The notes beneath the pieces were generated by a model. The model had not been told where the DNA came from. It searched no databases and saw only the letters and a list, made by a program, of their open reading frames with translations. Made by a program: the position numbers and the translations under genes. This document shows, piece by piece, positions 36,815 through 48,286 of a stretch of DNA of 64,000 bases. The stretch comes from Blepharisma japonicum (lineage: Eukaryota; Ciliophora; Heterotrichea; Heterotrichida; Blepharismidae). The DNA is taken from NCBI GenBank assembly GCA_949751835.1, contig CATKHK010000003.1, positions 682,001 to 746,000 of the forward strand, in the 5' to 3' direction. How positions within the stretch are numbered: the first letter of the stretch is position 1; each line of letters begins with the position of its first letter.

Positions 36815-37048
36815 TTAAGAGAGAGATCATTGTCCAGTGCTTAATTTAGAGCTTCTGAATAAAGATTTCCGCCTAATATATAGCTGGCTTTCCTCAATAT
36901 TAAGCTGAGGAGCATTTCTTGCTTTGGCTAATCAAAAGAGTCTTCTCTTTTCTTTATTAAGTCTTCAAAAATTTATGGTAAGTTTTTCGTTTTTGTTTCC
37001 TTGATTAGATAATAATTTAACTTTGCTGATACCGCAACACAAACCCAT
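36815..37048 (-). CDS. Array family member 5 (77 aa)
   Basis: MGLCCGISKVKL start, with core KARNAPQLNIEESQLYIRR after RRLFWLA. Three TGA-coded Trp. It ends at TAA 36815-36817. It is the closest relative of member 4. The linker differs much more than the core, suggesting that the core is the constrained part. Confidence 0.82.
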
Positions 37049-39291
37049 AATTTTTATTGAAGATCATTAAAATGTGATAGCATATTTAATGCATCATGGC
37101 AATAAAGTTAATAATTCATATAAATGATATTGTAACTTTAAAAATCAATTAATAAATTTTTTCATGTCTATAATACTTTGGGTAAAAAGTTTAAAGTACT
37201 TAAAATAAGTAATGGACAAATTTAATGTAGATAAGTAAGAAATGTAAAAAAATAAAATTTCAAAACAATAAAAATTTTTGAAGATATTTATCACACAATA
37301 TATTATTTTTTACATTTAAGTTTAGAAGTGTTTTTAATTTTATATTTAATTTTAAAAAAATAATTGAAATGCATTATGAGTGATTAATAAAAATTTTGCT
37401 AGATTTAAATATTAATAAACTAATAGATTTATAATCAAAAATAATTTTGATTTTCAAAGAATTATTAAGAGTTCAATCCTAAATCAGAATTCTAGCTCAT
37501 TTTAAGAATTAAATTAAAGTTACTATAATTTATAATTCATTACCCTTTATATATGGAAAATAATGATATGCAATCTTATGATATCTTATTAAAAGATTGG
37601 GAGAATAGCATTTAGGATAAATCATTCAAAGTTATAATCTCCCCTATTGATTAGCGAGTAAAATTTTTTGCTTAATTGCTTTAAAAATTTATATTAAAAA
37701 TACATAAAAAGCGTATTTTTCTGATGCTAAAAATTTAAAAGAAGGGTACTTAATAAAACAATCTAATTTAATTTAGAAAAGTTTTTTTAAAATCTATTCG
37801 TCTAAAGTTAATAAAATTTCTGAAGATCTCATCATCATAATCATCATTGATTATTATTTGTAAAAATTTTCTGCAACAGCACATTTCCCCAAAACTAAGA
37901 TTTTATAAGGCCTTTGCTCGAAAACACGGAGTAATTATTTATTGTGGCTTTTAGAGAATATTTTGACTTATCTTCTATTGGTCTGATATTTGCAAAATTT
38001 TATTTGATTATCATATCATAAATACTTATACCAGCTTTTAGATCGATATCGGCTATACATAAACTTTTGTAATAATTTTATTATTAAAAGTGCATGCTTA
38101 AGGAATTTAGAATTAAAATGAACGGAAGTTCTTTTTTACTTATGAAGCATAGTAATTAAGCAAATTTACAAAAGGTGATAGTATTTTAATCTTATCATAA
38201 GAGTAAATTACAAAAAATCAACCGTTTAAAAATTGAATGTAAAAACCTCACAATCCAAATTTATAGAGATGAAAATTTTCTAAATTAAGTAAAAATAATA
38301 AAAAAATTTGATTTTAGCACGTAACCAAGCTTTTTTGCTTACTTAAGATTAATAATATTAACATCCATAATACAAATGCTGAGAGTTCAATGATATTTGC
38401 TACTTCTCTGACTAAATTCTGCTTCTGCTGCCAAATAGAGCTGAAAATATATGAATATTTCAGATATTTTCAAAGGTTATACCCATTTCTCAAGACAGCT
38501 CACCTTAGCGAGCAAGAATAGATCCTTACATATTTTAAATCTCATAATAAAATTCAATAATGTCTGATCTGCAGATAATGATTTTTCATACCTTTATCTT
38601 ATAATTGCATTGATCTTAACCAAATATTTTCATCTGTATAATTTACAAAGTAAATTGCAATTTATCTTCTATGGCATTTCAATTTGATGAAAATTTCTCC
38701 TAATTAAGAAAATGTAACAGCCATTTTTACTGAATTTTATAATCAGTGCTAATACCTTTGAAATATTGCAAGATAAAATGCATCTTTATTAAACTGATAA
38801 GCAGCTTCATAATCTTTATTTCTCCTTTTTAAGCATCAAGCTATATCTATTTTAAAAAAACCTCTTAAAAAACCCTATAAATTGATATCATAATAAAAGA
38901 GAAAATGGAGCAGAGCAAATATTTTTAAAGCTGGGAATTAGTTTTATTTTAGTTCTTTGATTAGCTGGAGTTAATCTACTTAACATAAAAATCCATCCTT
39001 AAATTAAATGGCTTTTAAAAAAAAAACTTTAGGCTTTTTTAGATAGTGCACATATATGATGCCATTTCTCATATTTAAGAAATGTAAATTAATTCTAGAA
39101 GTTCTACTTAGCAATCCAAAATAGGAGTTCCTTAATTGTTTTTACTATAAATTTAATCTTTAATAAGGCAAAAAATTAGCCAAGTCAATAGTAAATTAAA
39201 TATTATTTAATTCCGATTTCAAACGTAAAAAAATATTGCTTTAATTTAAACATCAAATTTGTCAAGTGGTTTTGCCCAGAAATTTTGGGTC
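37049..39291. other. Array spacer (2.2 kb)
   Basis: AT-rich. A minus-strand MG start near 38487 opens only a short unrelated frame. No gene or RNA was recognised. Confidence 0.4.
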
Positions 39292-39552
39292 TTAATGAAC
39301 AGATAAGCTACCACTTGATGCTGTTTTATCTATCTGCATACTGGTATCAACTGTTATAGCATGATGATTTAACCCTCGTTTTGTGTACAATGTGCTGGAC
39401 TCTATATTCAGCACAGGGGCTCTTTCTGCTTTCATCCTCCAAATGATATTCTTTTGGTTCTTCAAGTCCTTTTCAGCAAATGATATCAGTCTGTGTTCTT
39501 TCCGGAGTTTTTGAGACATTTTGCCATTGCAAGTGCAAACGCATACACCCAT
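39292..39552 (-). CDS. Array family member 6 (86 aa)
   Basis: MGVCVCTCNGK start with three candidate palmitoylation cysteines (4, 6, 8). The core KAERAPVLNIESSTLYTKR follows KNIIWRM. The tail holds His and Ser. An in-frame upstream Met (39627) would add 25 hydrophobic residues; I prefer MGVC because every other member starts at the MG[x]C site. Confidence 0.84.
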   Translation of the reverse strand: MGVCVCTCNGKMSQKLRKEHRLISFAEKDLKNQKNIIWRMKAERAPVLNIESSTLYTKRGLNHHAITVDTSMQIDKTASSGSLSVH

Positions 39553-39922
39553 TTTTAATTTATAACTAATTATTAAGTAAGTATTGTAAGTAAATGAAAT
39601 AAATGGAATTGTGGAACAAAAAAACAATTAAACGTCAATGAATTTTTGGATTATAATAAGCAGAAAGTCTAATAATGATTAAATCCTGGCATTATCATTC
39701 AGGCTTTATCATAGTAATTTTTGTATATCTTATATTGCATTTTTGCCAACATATGTTATTAAAATTTATCAAAAAAATTCTTAGATTCCCAAGATTAAGG
39801 TAATTTTGGAAAGCGCTATAAAGAATTCAAATTAATTCCTATATATAAAGGGCAATTTATATTTATAAATTGATATGGATTTGATTGATAATTAAAGAAA
39901 GTAATAAAATTATTTAATATTT

Positions 39923-40264
39923 TTAATTTAAGTCGGTTTGAAATTCATTGATTTCATTTGCTGTGCAAGTTGATGGCGAAACTCCGCTTGTTAATGGTTC
40001 ATTTGTAACATTTACAATTTCATCTTCTTCTATGAAAATACTTAGTTTAGGTGCACTTCTTCGGATTCTTTTAATATATAGATGACTGTTTTCTATTCGC
40101 AGCCGCGGAACATACATCATTTTTTTGATGTTAACGAGATAATTTTGAGCGACTAACTCTCTTTGCATTTCAGCTGTAGCATTTAGCTTTTGGGAGGGAA
40201 TACTTGCAGGAACTGGAATTTTGTAATTATTGTGATGATGATTGATCCCGAAGCACGATCCCAT
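39923..40264 (-). CDS. Array family member 7 (113 aa, divergent)
   Basis: The longest member. MGSCFGINHHHNN start. The core is altered: KKMMYVPRLRIENSHLYIKR lacks the KA...A part but keeps P-x-L-x-I and LYxxR. The tail is acidic and long (about 40 residues) rather than short and basic. Either specialised or on the way to losing the family function. Confidence 0.8.
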   Translation of the reverse strand: MGSCFGINHHHNNYKIPVPASIPSQKLNATAEMQRELVAQNYLVNIKKMMYVPRLRIENSHLYIKRIRRSAPKLSIFIEEDEIVNVTNEPLTSGVSPSTCTANEINEFQTDLN

Positions 40265-41293
40265 AATTTAAATTTATCTCGAGGTGTATCATCACAAAAA
40301 TGAAACTACGAAAAATGGAATTAATTTTGAGAGACAGCAGTCCAAAAAACATTGGACTTTTATACAAATTTAATCAGTTTTAAGACTTGAATTAATTAAA
40401 TTAGAGGATTTTTTGGCAAAGTTTTGCCATTTGGTTTGTAAAATAAGATAATAGGAAAGCTGAAACTTTTGAAGCCAAACTATAAACATGTATAAAATAT
40501 TGTTTAAGGGCTGAGGATAAATAAATGAAACACAAATAATTAGCTTCAATGAATAAAAGAGCTTGCTTTTATAGTTAATTAATTTGATTTCCTTTATAGA
40601 ATATATATTTACAAAAAGCACTAGGGATGGGGAATATTAATTATCCATTAATAAAAGAATAGAATAGGTAATTAAAAGGAAATTATATGATACTGAATTA
40701 TGTAAAAATTTCGTAAAGATTTGAAAATACCTAACGAAAAATTAGTCTGTTTTAAAAATAGTGTCCAAATTTTTATATTTTATTAGGAAACAATTTTCAT
40801 CATAATGGACTATGCTAACCTCAAATAGAATAACCCTATATAAATCACCACTCAAAATAAGTTTGCAAATGGCAAATCAAATAAATTTATTTTAAAAATC
40901 AATAAATCCAACTCTAGTTAGCAGTCAATTAATTAACCAGCAGGCATAGAATTTTCCAAAATTTGAAAATCTAATTTTATAAAAATTATAATTTTATTTT
41001 GTGAATTTTTAAAAGAAATGAATAAATTATTTTATATTTTGTAGTATCATGATAAGCTTTTGAGGTAAACTGGCCAAGGATCTTTTTTTTTGGAATTCCC
41101 ACGTTCAAGTTCACAAAAAATGGCCATATTTGGCCCTGATGATAATCTAGAACTTCTTAGGATAAATGAAACACCAGTTATTTTAAAAACAATAGCAATA
41201 ATAGCAAGAGATTTTTCTTTATACAAAAAATAGTTGATTAAATATGATAAAAGAAGGATTTATTATTAAAGAAGCAATTAAATTTACATACTT
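40265..41293. other. Array spacer
   Basis: AT-rich. A minus-strand frame at 40370-40621 is hydrophobic and AT-driven, with no family features; I do not call it. Confidence 0.4.
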
Positions 41294-41557
41294 TTAAATT
41301 GGACTTGCAAGTGTAGCTGACTGGTCACCTGAGGAAGAAGATCCATCCATTGTAGGAAATGATTTTTGACTAACAAATTGGCATCTCTCTAGTCGATGAA
41401 TAAATAAAGGATTTATTCTTATATTCAGCTGAGGAGCTATTTTTGCTTTGTTTTTCCACAATTTCCTCTTTAATTGGGCTATATTTTCTTGATCATCACC
41501 CTTATGCCCTTGAGGACACGTAGATGAGACTTTGAAAGTGCCACAGCAAGATCCCAT
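41294..41557 (-). CDS. Array family member 8 (87 aa)
   Basis: MGSCCGTF start. The core KAKIAPQLNIRINPLFIHR has Phe for Tyr and follows KRKLWKN. The tail has a Ser cluster (DGSSSSGDQSAT). Ends at TAA 41294-41296. Confidence 0.85.
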   Translation of the reverse strand: MGSCCGTFKVSSTCPQGHKGDDQENIAQLKRKLWKNKAKIAPQLNIRINPLFIHRLERCQFVSQKSFPTMDGSSSSGDQSATLASPI

Positions 41558-42088
41558 TTTAGTAATTTATAAGAAATTTTCAGCATTAAAAATATCTCCA
41601 CTATTAATAAAATAGATTAATATTTGTTAAAAATTTAACTGATTATTTGTAAAATTATAAAGGCGAAAATAATAAAACATATCTTTATAAGTCCTATGAT
41701 GTCACATTTTTGTTTTCATAAATCCATATTATGTCAGCAAAATCAGTAAACCACATACAAAAAACTTTGAGATTTTCAAATTTGATTATTGAATTGGCAA
41801 AAATCCAAAAAATAAATAATAAATTCAATATTTATTTATTTATTTGAGAATCTTTGTGTTGGCTTAATTTCGCTATATTTATAATGACCTCTTTATTAAG
41901 ATGAGAGAAAAGAGATCGTTTAATTATATTTTTCAAAATTTGGCGTTAATGATGTAGAAATCCTTTGTAAAAATATTTTATTACAAATTCTAGCCAGTTC
42001 TTTTAATAAACTTATAGTAGCACATCCCTAAATTATGATATTAAAAGCAATATTTTTCCTTAAATTTTTGAAATTAATTAACTTGAAA
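41558..42088. other. Array spacer
   Basis: AT-rich; nothing recognisable. Confidence 0.4.
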
Positions 42089-42352
42089 TTATAGTGTACT
42101 ATCTATAGTAGAATTCGCATCATTTAGTTCAGAATTCTGCTTTTTGATCAGTGGCTTAGCCACTCTTTTTTTGTATAACTTGCTTGCATTTATATTCAGC
42201 TTTGGCGCACAAGCAGCCTTTACATCGTAAATTTTCCTTTTTTGTATTTTTATTCGTGCTTCGGCATCTAAAAATAGGCCTGTCTTAAATCTATCTTGTC
42301 TTCGAATTGGGATATCAATATTTTTGAAATCTCTTCCACAGCAAGAGCCCAT
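42089..42352 (-). CDS. Array family member 9 (87 aa)
   Basis: MGSCCGRDFK start. The core KAACAPKLNINASKLYKKR follows KRKIYDV, where Tyr replaces the usual Trp anchor. The tail is polar and begins with more basic residues. Ends at TAA 42089-42091. Confidence 0.85.
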   Translation of the reverse strand: MGSCCGRDFKNIDIPIRRQDRFKTGLFLDAEARIKIQKRKIYDVKAACAPKLNINASKLYKKRVAKPLIKKQNSELNDANSTIDSTL

Positions 42353-42824
42353 AATAATTTCTAATAAAAATCTCCAAGTTTATTAAGAAATCATATAAAA
42401 TTAATATGGCAGAAGCTTAAACTTAGTGGCTAATTTTTTGTATGCCAAATTATGAAAAAAAGCCAAATCCAAGCTCTAGCTTTTTTATTTATTTAATTTG
42501 AACCTTTACCAGCTTAAGAACTAATTATTTTAAATTTTTATACAAAATGGATTACTGACTTTGTAGGCTTTTGGAGAATTGTGCTAATTCTTTATTTTTA
42601 AATTTGATTTGTTTGATATAACTATTAGACTACTCTAACTAATAGATGAATTTGATTTTTATATCAAAATAAGAAAAATAAATATTAGTGGCTGATTTTT
42701 TATTTTTTTCATAAAGTAGGAATTCAAAAGTTTGATTAAGATTTTTATGCACATTGATGATGTTTTATCATTGATCATGCTTTAGAAGCCGGAACTCATA
42801 TATTATTTAAATTTTAATGGTAAA
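42353..42824. other. Array spacer
   Basis: AT-rich; nothing recognisable. Confidence 0.4.
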
Positions 42825-43118
42825 TTAAATTAAGACTGATGATACACTAGACTTCGTTGAATAAACTTTATCAAACTCTATATCTCTTGTGTTTTGTTGA
42901 CAAATTTGCCTCAATGCTTCTCTAGACTTATAAAGGCTGCTATCTTGAATGTGCAGCTTAGGAGCATTTTCAGCCTTCTTTTTGTAAATTTTTGTTTTTT
43001 GCTTATGCAAACTTTGGTTATTAAGTAAAATTGTTATCTTTACTTGTTTGTACTCTTTCTTATGCTGTAAATCTCGAGAGTTCTTTCTATTGATAGCTAT
43101 AAAATTGCAAGCACCCAT
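42825..43118 (-). CDS. Array family member 10 (97 aa)
   Basis: MGACNFIAINRK start; an in-frame Met six codons upstream would mask the acylation site. The core KAENAPKLHIQDSSLYKSR follows KTKIYKK, with a Tyr anchor as in member 9, its neighbour. Ends at TAA 42825-42827. Confidence 0.84.
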   Translation of the reverse strand: MGACNFIAINRKNSRDLQHKKEYKQVKITILLNNQSLHKQKTKIYKKKAENAPKLHIQDSSLYKSREALRQICQQNTRDIEFDKVYSTKSSVSSVLI

Positions 43119-44355
43119 AAAAGAAAATTTTATCAATTCTAGAGTTTTATGGAAAAATGAAAAACTATGGCCTATTTCATAATATGGCTAAGGCATATCT
43201 TTTGGACAATTAAGATTTCATTTTTAATATCGAAACCTATGTTGTTTATAATCTGCCAAAATTTATTTTATCTTCCTACTTTTTTTTCACATTCTTTAAA
43301 AAGCAACCAAAAGATTTTTTATTTTTTTCAATAACCGGGAATAAATTCATAATTATATGATTTGGATAGTAAGCTGCCTAAGTTTTAGCAGAGTTAACTA
43401 AAATTTTAATTAAAAGTTCTCTAATTAAATATTAAATTTATATCATATAAAACTATTTTTTCGTGAATGCGCATTGCAATGATTTATGGAGGGGAATAAA
43501 TTTTTTTTTGCTTTATATTACAATTTCCCAATTGGAATTTAATAAAGCCTTTATTTGCTTGATGTTCTGTTATCAAAATGATAAACTATTATTTAAAAAT
43601 ATTTCTTTTGTTTTATTATTAAATAAATATGGCTTTGAGTATAAAATAATAATATTGATATTAAAATAGATTAACTAAATATGAGGGTTATTTATCTCCT
43701 TATCACTTACAGATAAAGCTTTTACCTAGTTCTCTTTATTTTATATTTCTAAATTTCTACATCATTAATCTATTTGAAGACTTATTGAGATTAACTATAA
43801 TCAATTCAGTAATTAAAAATTACCTTGAATTCATGATAAGATCCAGATGTGGGCGAATTTTCATATCCTCTTTGCATTTAAAATAAGAAATTATCCTTGA
43901 AAGTCCCATTTATCATTAAATTCTAGCCTGAATAATCTGAGCAATTGTAAAAATCAACATTTTAGTAATTATATATTTTTGTATATATTTTTAACATTTT
44001 TCACTTTGCGATTTTAATAGTAATTGAAAATAGTAAAGATAGTCTCAAATGGATATTTTTATAATTTTGGTAATAGAGAGATTAAATTTGATGTAGTAGC
44101 TCTTGTAAATATCATAAATTCAGCTTGAGCTTGCATACTGATAACATTTTAATCTTAATCAATTTATATAGCAATTCAGAAATCTTGAATAAATTAAGAC
44201 TATCTTAAATATTTATTATATTCCCTTAATAATTTTGTGTGTAATAAATAAAGTGATCCCTAAATTAATAATAATTGTCATTTTTAAATAATTGCTTATA
44301 TTAATTATTAATTATCAAGCTACATAGTAGCAATAAGAATTCTTACAAATGGAGT
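43119..44355. other. Array spacer with a possible family fragment at 43820-43909 (minus)
   Basis: A 29-codon minus-strand frame starts MGLSRIIS and ends KIRPHLDLIMNSR. The PHLDL...NS part echoes the core of the member at 48.0 kb (APKLDLDKNS). It stops before LYxxR. It could be a truncated copy or chance. The rest of the spacer is AT-rich and empty. Confidence 0.2.
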
Positions 44356-46500
44356 CTACATAGTAATAAAATTAGCAACTGCGTTTAAAATGATGTCCGG
44401 GTTTATTGGCTTAGTCATATAAAATTTCATCCCAGATGAATAACATTTAATCACATTTTCATCGGACAAATTCGCAGTAACACCTACAATATTCGGCATT
44501 GAGCTTATTTTTCTATCTTGATACAGATTTTTTATTTTTTTGGAGACTTCCCATCCATCTAGACTTGGCATAACGCAGTCCATTATTATTAATTTTACAG
44601 GCTTTTTTCTATCATCTTGCCACAATATTTGTTTTATTGCTTGCTTTCCACTTAAAGCTTCAATATATGGGATATTTATTTTTCTTAAAAATGACGCAAT
44701 TACTTCTCTACTGAAATCACTATCATCAACTATAAGGACTTGAGGATAAGTGCTTTTATTATAAATTTTCTGCGGAAAAGTGTTTATAGAGTCAGCTTCA
44801 AAAACTGGATTTTCAAAACTTTGGTCGAGGGAATTAAAAATTGAGCATCCTTCAAATAAATGTAAGGTAAAATAAAAAGTAGAGCCTTGAAATAATGATG
44901 ATGAGATATGAACACCACTTCCTCCAAGCTTTTGGACTAGTATTTTTGAAATATGCAAACCAAGCTCTCCTGACTGTGAATAGTTGCAGCAGTAGCCTAC
45001 TGAAGGCGAATTGAGCTGTTTAAGCCTTTCTTTTGGGATACCAATCCCTGTATCTGAAACAATAATTTTAAGCCCATTATTTCTAGTCAATAAAGCGCAA
45101 AGTTCGATTTGTCCTTTGTTGGTAAATCTAAATAAAAATTACTTCAATGCATTGCTCAAGAGATTTATTATTATTTGGCAAAATCTTTGAGAGTCTGTAT
45201 TCACAATTTCTGGAATGCCGGGGTCTATTCTTAAAGACAGTCTTATATTTTTCTTCTGAGCCAATATATTATATAAATTGTAGCAGCCTCTCAATATAGT
45301 CCGAATATTAAATTCTTGCTTGTGTAACTTAAACTCGTCTTGAATAATCTGAGAAAAATCAAGCAAATTACTAAGAAAATGAGTTAAAATGTTTGTAAAA
45401 ATTCTTATTTGAACTAGCTTTCCCAAGAGCACGCTTCCTAACCTATCTCCATGATCGTCAAAAATTTGGTCTACTAATTTTAATATTTCAGTCATTGGAT
45501 TTTTAATTTCATCTGAAATCGACCCCAAAATCAGTGTTTTGTATTTATTTTGTGCAGAAGTCTGCTCAAGCTCGATAATCTGATTTGCATTGCTAGCACT
45601 CACTAAAAGTGCTTCTTGGTCTTTCCACTGAATTTTTTTGGCTTTTCATTCCAAATTAATATCACCAATTTTTACGATCCCTAGGGATAATTCATTATTA
45701 AGTGGTAAAGACGATAAAGAGTGCAAGGATTCAATTAAAAACTCTGACGTAGAGTACTGATTTTCAAATTTTTTGCCTTCGACATACTTCAAGCCTCTTA
45801 ATTTAGCTACGACGTTTTCTAATGATGCTCCAACGTAGAGTATCATTTTATCGTTTATAAAAGTTGGAATAAATTGGTCATTGAACACAATTAATCCATC
45901 TGGGAAAGCTTGTAAAATTACTGCAAGGCTTTTTTCTGCTTGCTCTAATTTTCGTCTAAATGCATATCGGTCAAAGCTTTTTGATCTTCTATAAGATTCT
46001 TCATAAATATGAATAAAAATTATAAGGAATGGCCCATAAATTTCATTAGGAGAGGATAATAAGATTTGGCCTGATAAAAGCTTCCAGCCATGCCATAAAA
46101 ATACATGTTTCCCTATTAAAAATAAGAGAAATCATAAATTTTTGATAAAATATTTTTGAATGCACAGAACCATTGTTGACTCTATTATAATAATTGCCTT
46201 ATTTTCTTCGTGCAGAGATAAGGAAATATAATAAAGTCCGAAGTTCATAATTTCTGTCGCAAAAATTACAATTACTGATGAGAATGGATTATATTTTATC
46301 ACAATTGCCCTGACCATAATAATAGAAAGCACAATAGCTATGGTCATAAGAATGCTTGGAATCGTTCACACAAAGTCAAAGCCTAAATAAAATCCTAAAA
46401 TCAGTTTGTATATCGTTGAAGTGATACCAATAAAATAGGCTGCATTTTTAAAAGCTGTGACGGAGATCTCAAATTCTTCTTTATACCAATGATCGAACAT
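44356..46500 (-). CDS. Hybrid histidine kinase with receiver domain; His box reads Asp; one 15-nt intron
   Basis: 709 aa; exons are 45143-46500 and 44356-45127. About five membrane helices (residues about 15-135) are followed by a linker and a dimerisation/HisKA-like helix. Its H-box reads LGSISDEIKNPM, so Asp330 stands where the phospho-acceptor His is expected (SHEIRTP in most kinases). The ATP domain keeps the N-box NLLSNALKFT and DTGIGIP (Asp478). The C-terminal receiver is complete: Asp587/588, acceptor Asp636 (LIIMDC), Thr670 and Lys692. Several TGA codons are Trp. It ends at TAG 44356-44358. It may be a pseudokinase scaffold or signal via its receiver only. It lies inside the small-gene array, on the same strand. 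Confidence 0.88.
45128..45142 (-). other. 15-nt intron in the histidine kinase gene
   Basis: GTAATTTTTATTTAG. Retention gives an in-frame TAA directly after NALK; removal joins NALK to FTNKG and so restores the N-box consensus NALKFT. The family consensus at the junction makes this the best supported intron in the window. Confidence 0.92.
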
Positions 46501-46913
46501 ATTTATTACTTTATAAAAAAAAGAAATTTCAGCTTGTAAAATATATTTATTTTCAGAAAATGTTGAGAATTTATATAAATCTAGGCTAGTTTTAAATTCA
46601 TAAATAAATTTTTTTTAGTTATAATGCATAAATACTTTCCTTTGCAGTAATTATTTCATTCAAAAATTCTACACAAATTAAAGATTTGAATACGTTGAAG
46701 ATATTAATCAATGTTAATTAAAATGTGCTAATTTTTATTTTATTAATGTGGATAAATTAAATAAAGTCTTTGCAAATCAAATGGGAAATGAATTAACTAA
46801 AGTATTTGAAATCAAGATATCAATATACTTTAATAAGTCTGAATTTGTTTATTTTGACAGAATTTTGATATAATAATAAAATTGTGCCGTTTGAATAGCT
46901 TTCTTAGAGAATT
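46501..46913. other. AT-rich intergenic region
   Basis: Upstream of the kinase gene and of the piggyBac remnant. Nothing else recognisable. Confidence 0.4.
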
Positions 46914-47427
46914 TTACCTCTTCATCCTACCAATCCAGAAACTACAACTACAATCACTAAAAAAAGAGGTAAAGGTGAAAAAATACAATTCTAGAATTTA
47001 TAGACCACTACAGATACTTTATGAGGGGCATTGATATTTTCGATCAAAGTATTAATCATTATTCATATCCTCATAGAACAAACAAATTATGAAAGAATTG
47101 CTTTTTTTATTTTCTTGAGGTAGCACTCAATAACTCATATATTCTTTATAAAAATTACATTATTTCATTGAGTAAAAATTATTTATCATATTATAAATTT
47201 CGTATTGAAATTGCAGTCTCTTTGTGTGAGAAAAGTAAAGTTAGAAGGGAAAATAAAATTATAGCAAGTCAAGTAATTTCAGGCATGCATTTGATAATAA
47301 AATTGAAAAACCAAAAGAATTCTTCTTCTTTTATCATCAAAAAGGAAATAAATCAAGAACTCCTTATATTTGTTCAGAATGCAAGATATATCTTCATCCT
47401 AAATGCTTTTATAATATTCATAAATAG
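46914..47427 (+). pseudogene. piggyBac-type transposase remnant (C-terminal part)
   Basis: About 510 bp of a DDE_Tnp_1_7 (piggyBac) transposase, 3' end only. IDHYRYFMRGIDIFDQSIN corresponds to the conserved YNxxMGGVDxxDQ block, which holds the third catalytic Asp. It is followed by KLWKNCFFYFLEVALNNSYI, typical of the family's next helices, and by a C-terminal Cys/His zinc region (PYICSECKIYLHPKCF). At least two frameshifts separate these pieces, and the first two catalytic Asp regions are missing. Ciliates domesticated piggyBac enzymes for genome rearrangement, but this copy is broken, so it is a fossil transposon or a dead paralogue. No terminal repeats were recognised. Confidence 0.85.
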
Positions 47428-47456
47428 CTAAATTAAAATGATTAATTTCTAAGGAG

Positions 47457-47875
47457 AAAAGAATGATAAAATTTTTTGCAGCTGAAAGGGGAACCAGCTA
47501 TGCCAAGCAAACAACGACCGGGAGTGCACAGTTTCTGAGGCTTGGTCATTGATATTTAGTAGGTGTAGGGTTTACATCACTAGAATTCTCGGTAGAAGAA
47601 AGATCTATACGCTCAATAGTTAAGCAATAGCTTGGCCAACGAAATCATCATGGCTACCAGCGTCTGACTAGTGAAGTCTAGATAGAAAGCTTGAACATCC
47701 AGTCAAGATTGCCCGTGATATCAATCCGTTATATCACTAGTTGGGCGAATGAGGGAGAGATTAACTTCTCTACTCTGTGGAGGCAACGATGCGAAACAAG
47801 CCATATAATAACATAAGTTTAAGACAGAATTTTGATAAAATACTTTTCTTATGTTTAAAATATGTAACAAGGAGA
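47457..47875 (+). other. GC-elevated anonymous block next to the piggyBac remnant
   Basis: Clearly less AT-rich than the surroundings. One plus-strand frame (47457-47816) has only two TAG stops in 120 codons; other frames are also partly open. Local inverted repeats exist: GTGATAT (47715-47721) with ATATCAC (47731-47737), CCAAGC (47503-47508) with GCTTGG (47540-47545), and AGAGA/TCTCT near 47756-47771. Candidates are a structured RNA, an eroded coding segment or part of the transposon. I cannot decide. Confidence 0.3.
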
Positions 47876-48022
47876 AAAACAAGATTTTACAGACACCAGG
47901 AGTCCTATAATATATTCTACTGACGAGAAAAGAGGTAATTAATTTTATTTTCTGATAATCGAATATGGAGTTTGGAGCTTAAATTGAAAGCAACAAGGAT
48001 AAGATTAGATTAGATAATAAAA

Positions 48023-48286
48023 TTATTTAGATTCAATTGGACAGCAATAACTACTTACATCTTTACACCCTTCTTTCAGCCTGCTTATGCGTTTACTATA
48101 CAAGCTGTTTTTGTCCAAATCCAGTTTCGGGGCATGGACTGCTTTTTTAATTCTGATTAAATTCATCTGTACTAAGAATTCATTCTTGGGTGTGGCTTGA
48201 ATGTTGCCATTAGTTTCTTTTAAATGATCATCAAGATCTGCAATTGTTCGAAAGCTTTTTTTTTGCTTAGTGTAGCACAAGCCCAT
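48023..48286 (-). CDS. Array family member 11 (87 aa)
   Basis: MGLCYTKQKKSF start. The core KAVHAPKLDLDKNSLYSKR follows LIRIK, with a Cys-containing tail (CKD...CCP). It shares its N-terminal half (YTKxKKSFxxI...LDDxL) with members 14-16, which defines a subfamily at this end of the array. First member beyond the kinase and the piggyBac remnant. Confidence 0.85.
   Translation of the reverse strand: MGLCYTKQKKSFRTIADLDDHLKETNGNIQATPKNEFLVQMNLIRIKKAVHAPKLDLDKNSLYSKRISRLKEGCKDVSSYCCPIESK

Noticed and set aside
38400-38490. Minus-strand MG start near 38487 as a possible extra array member
   Set aside because: The frame stops early and contains neither Cys near the start nor any part of the core motif.
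40370-40621. Minus-strand 83-codon frame between array members 7 and 8
   Set aside because: No MG[x]C start or core; composition is that of AT-rich spacer.
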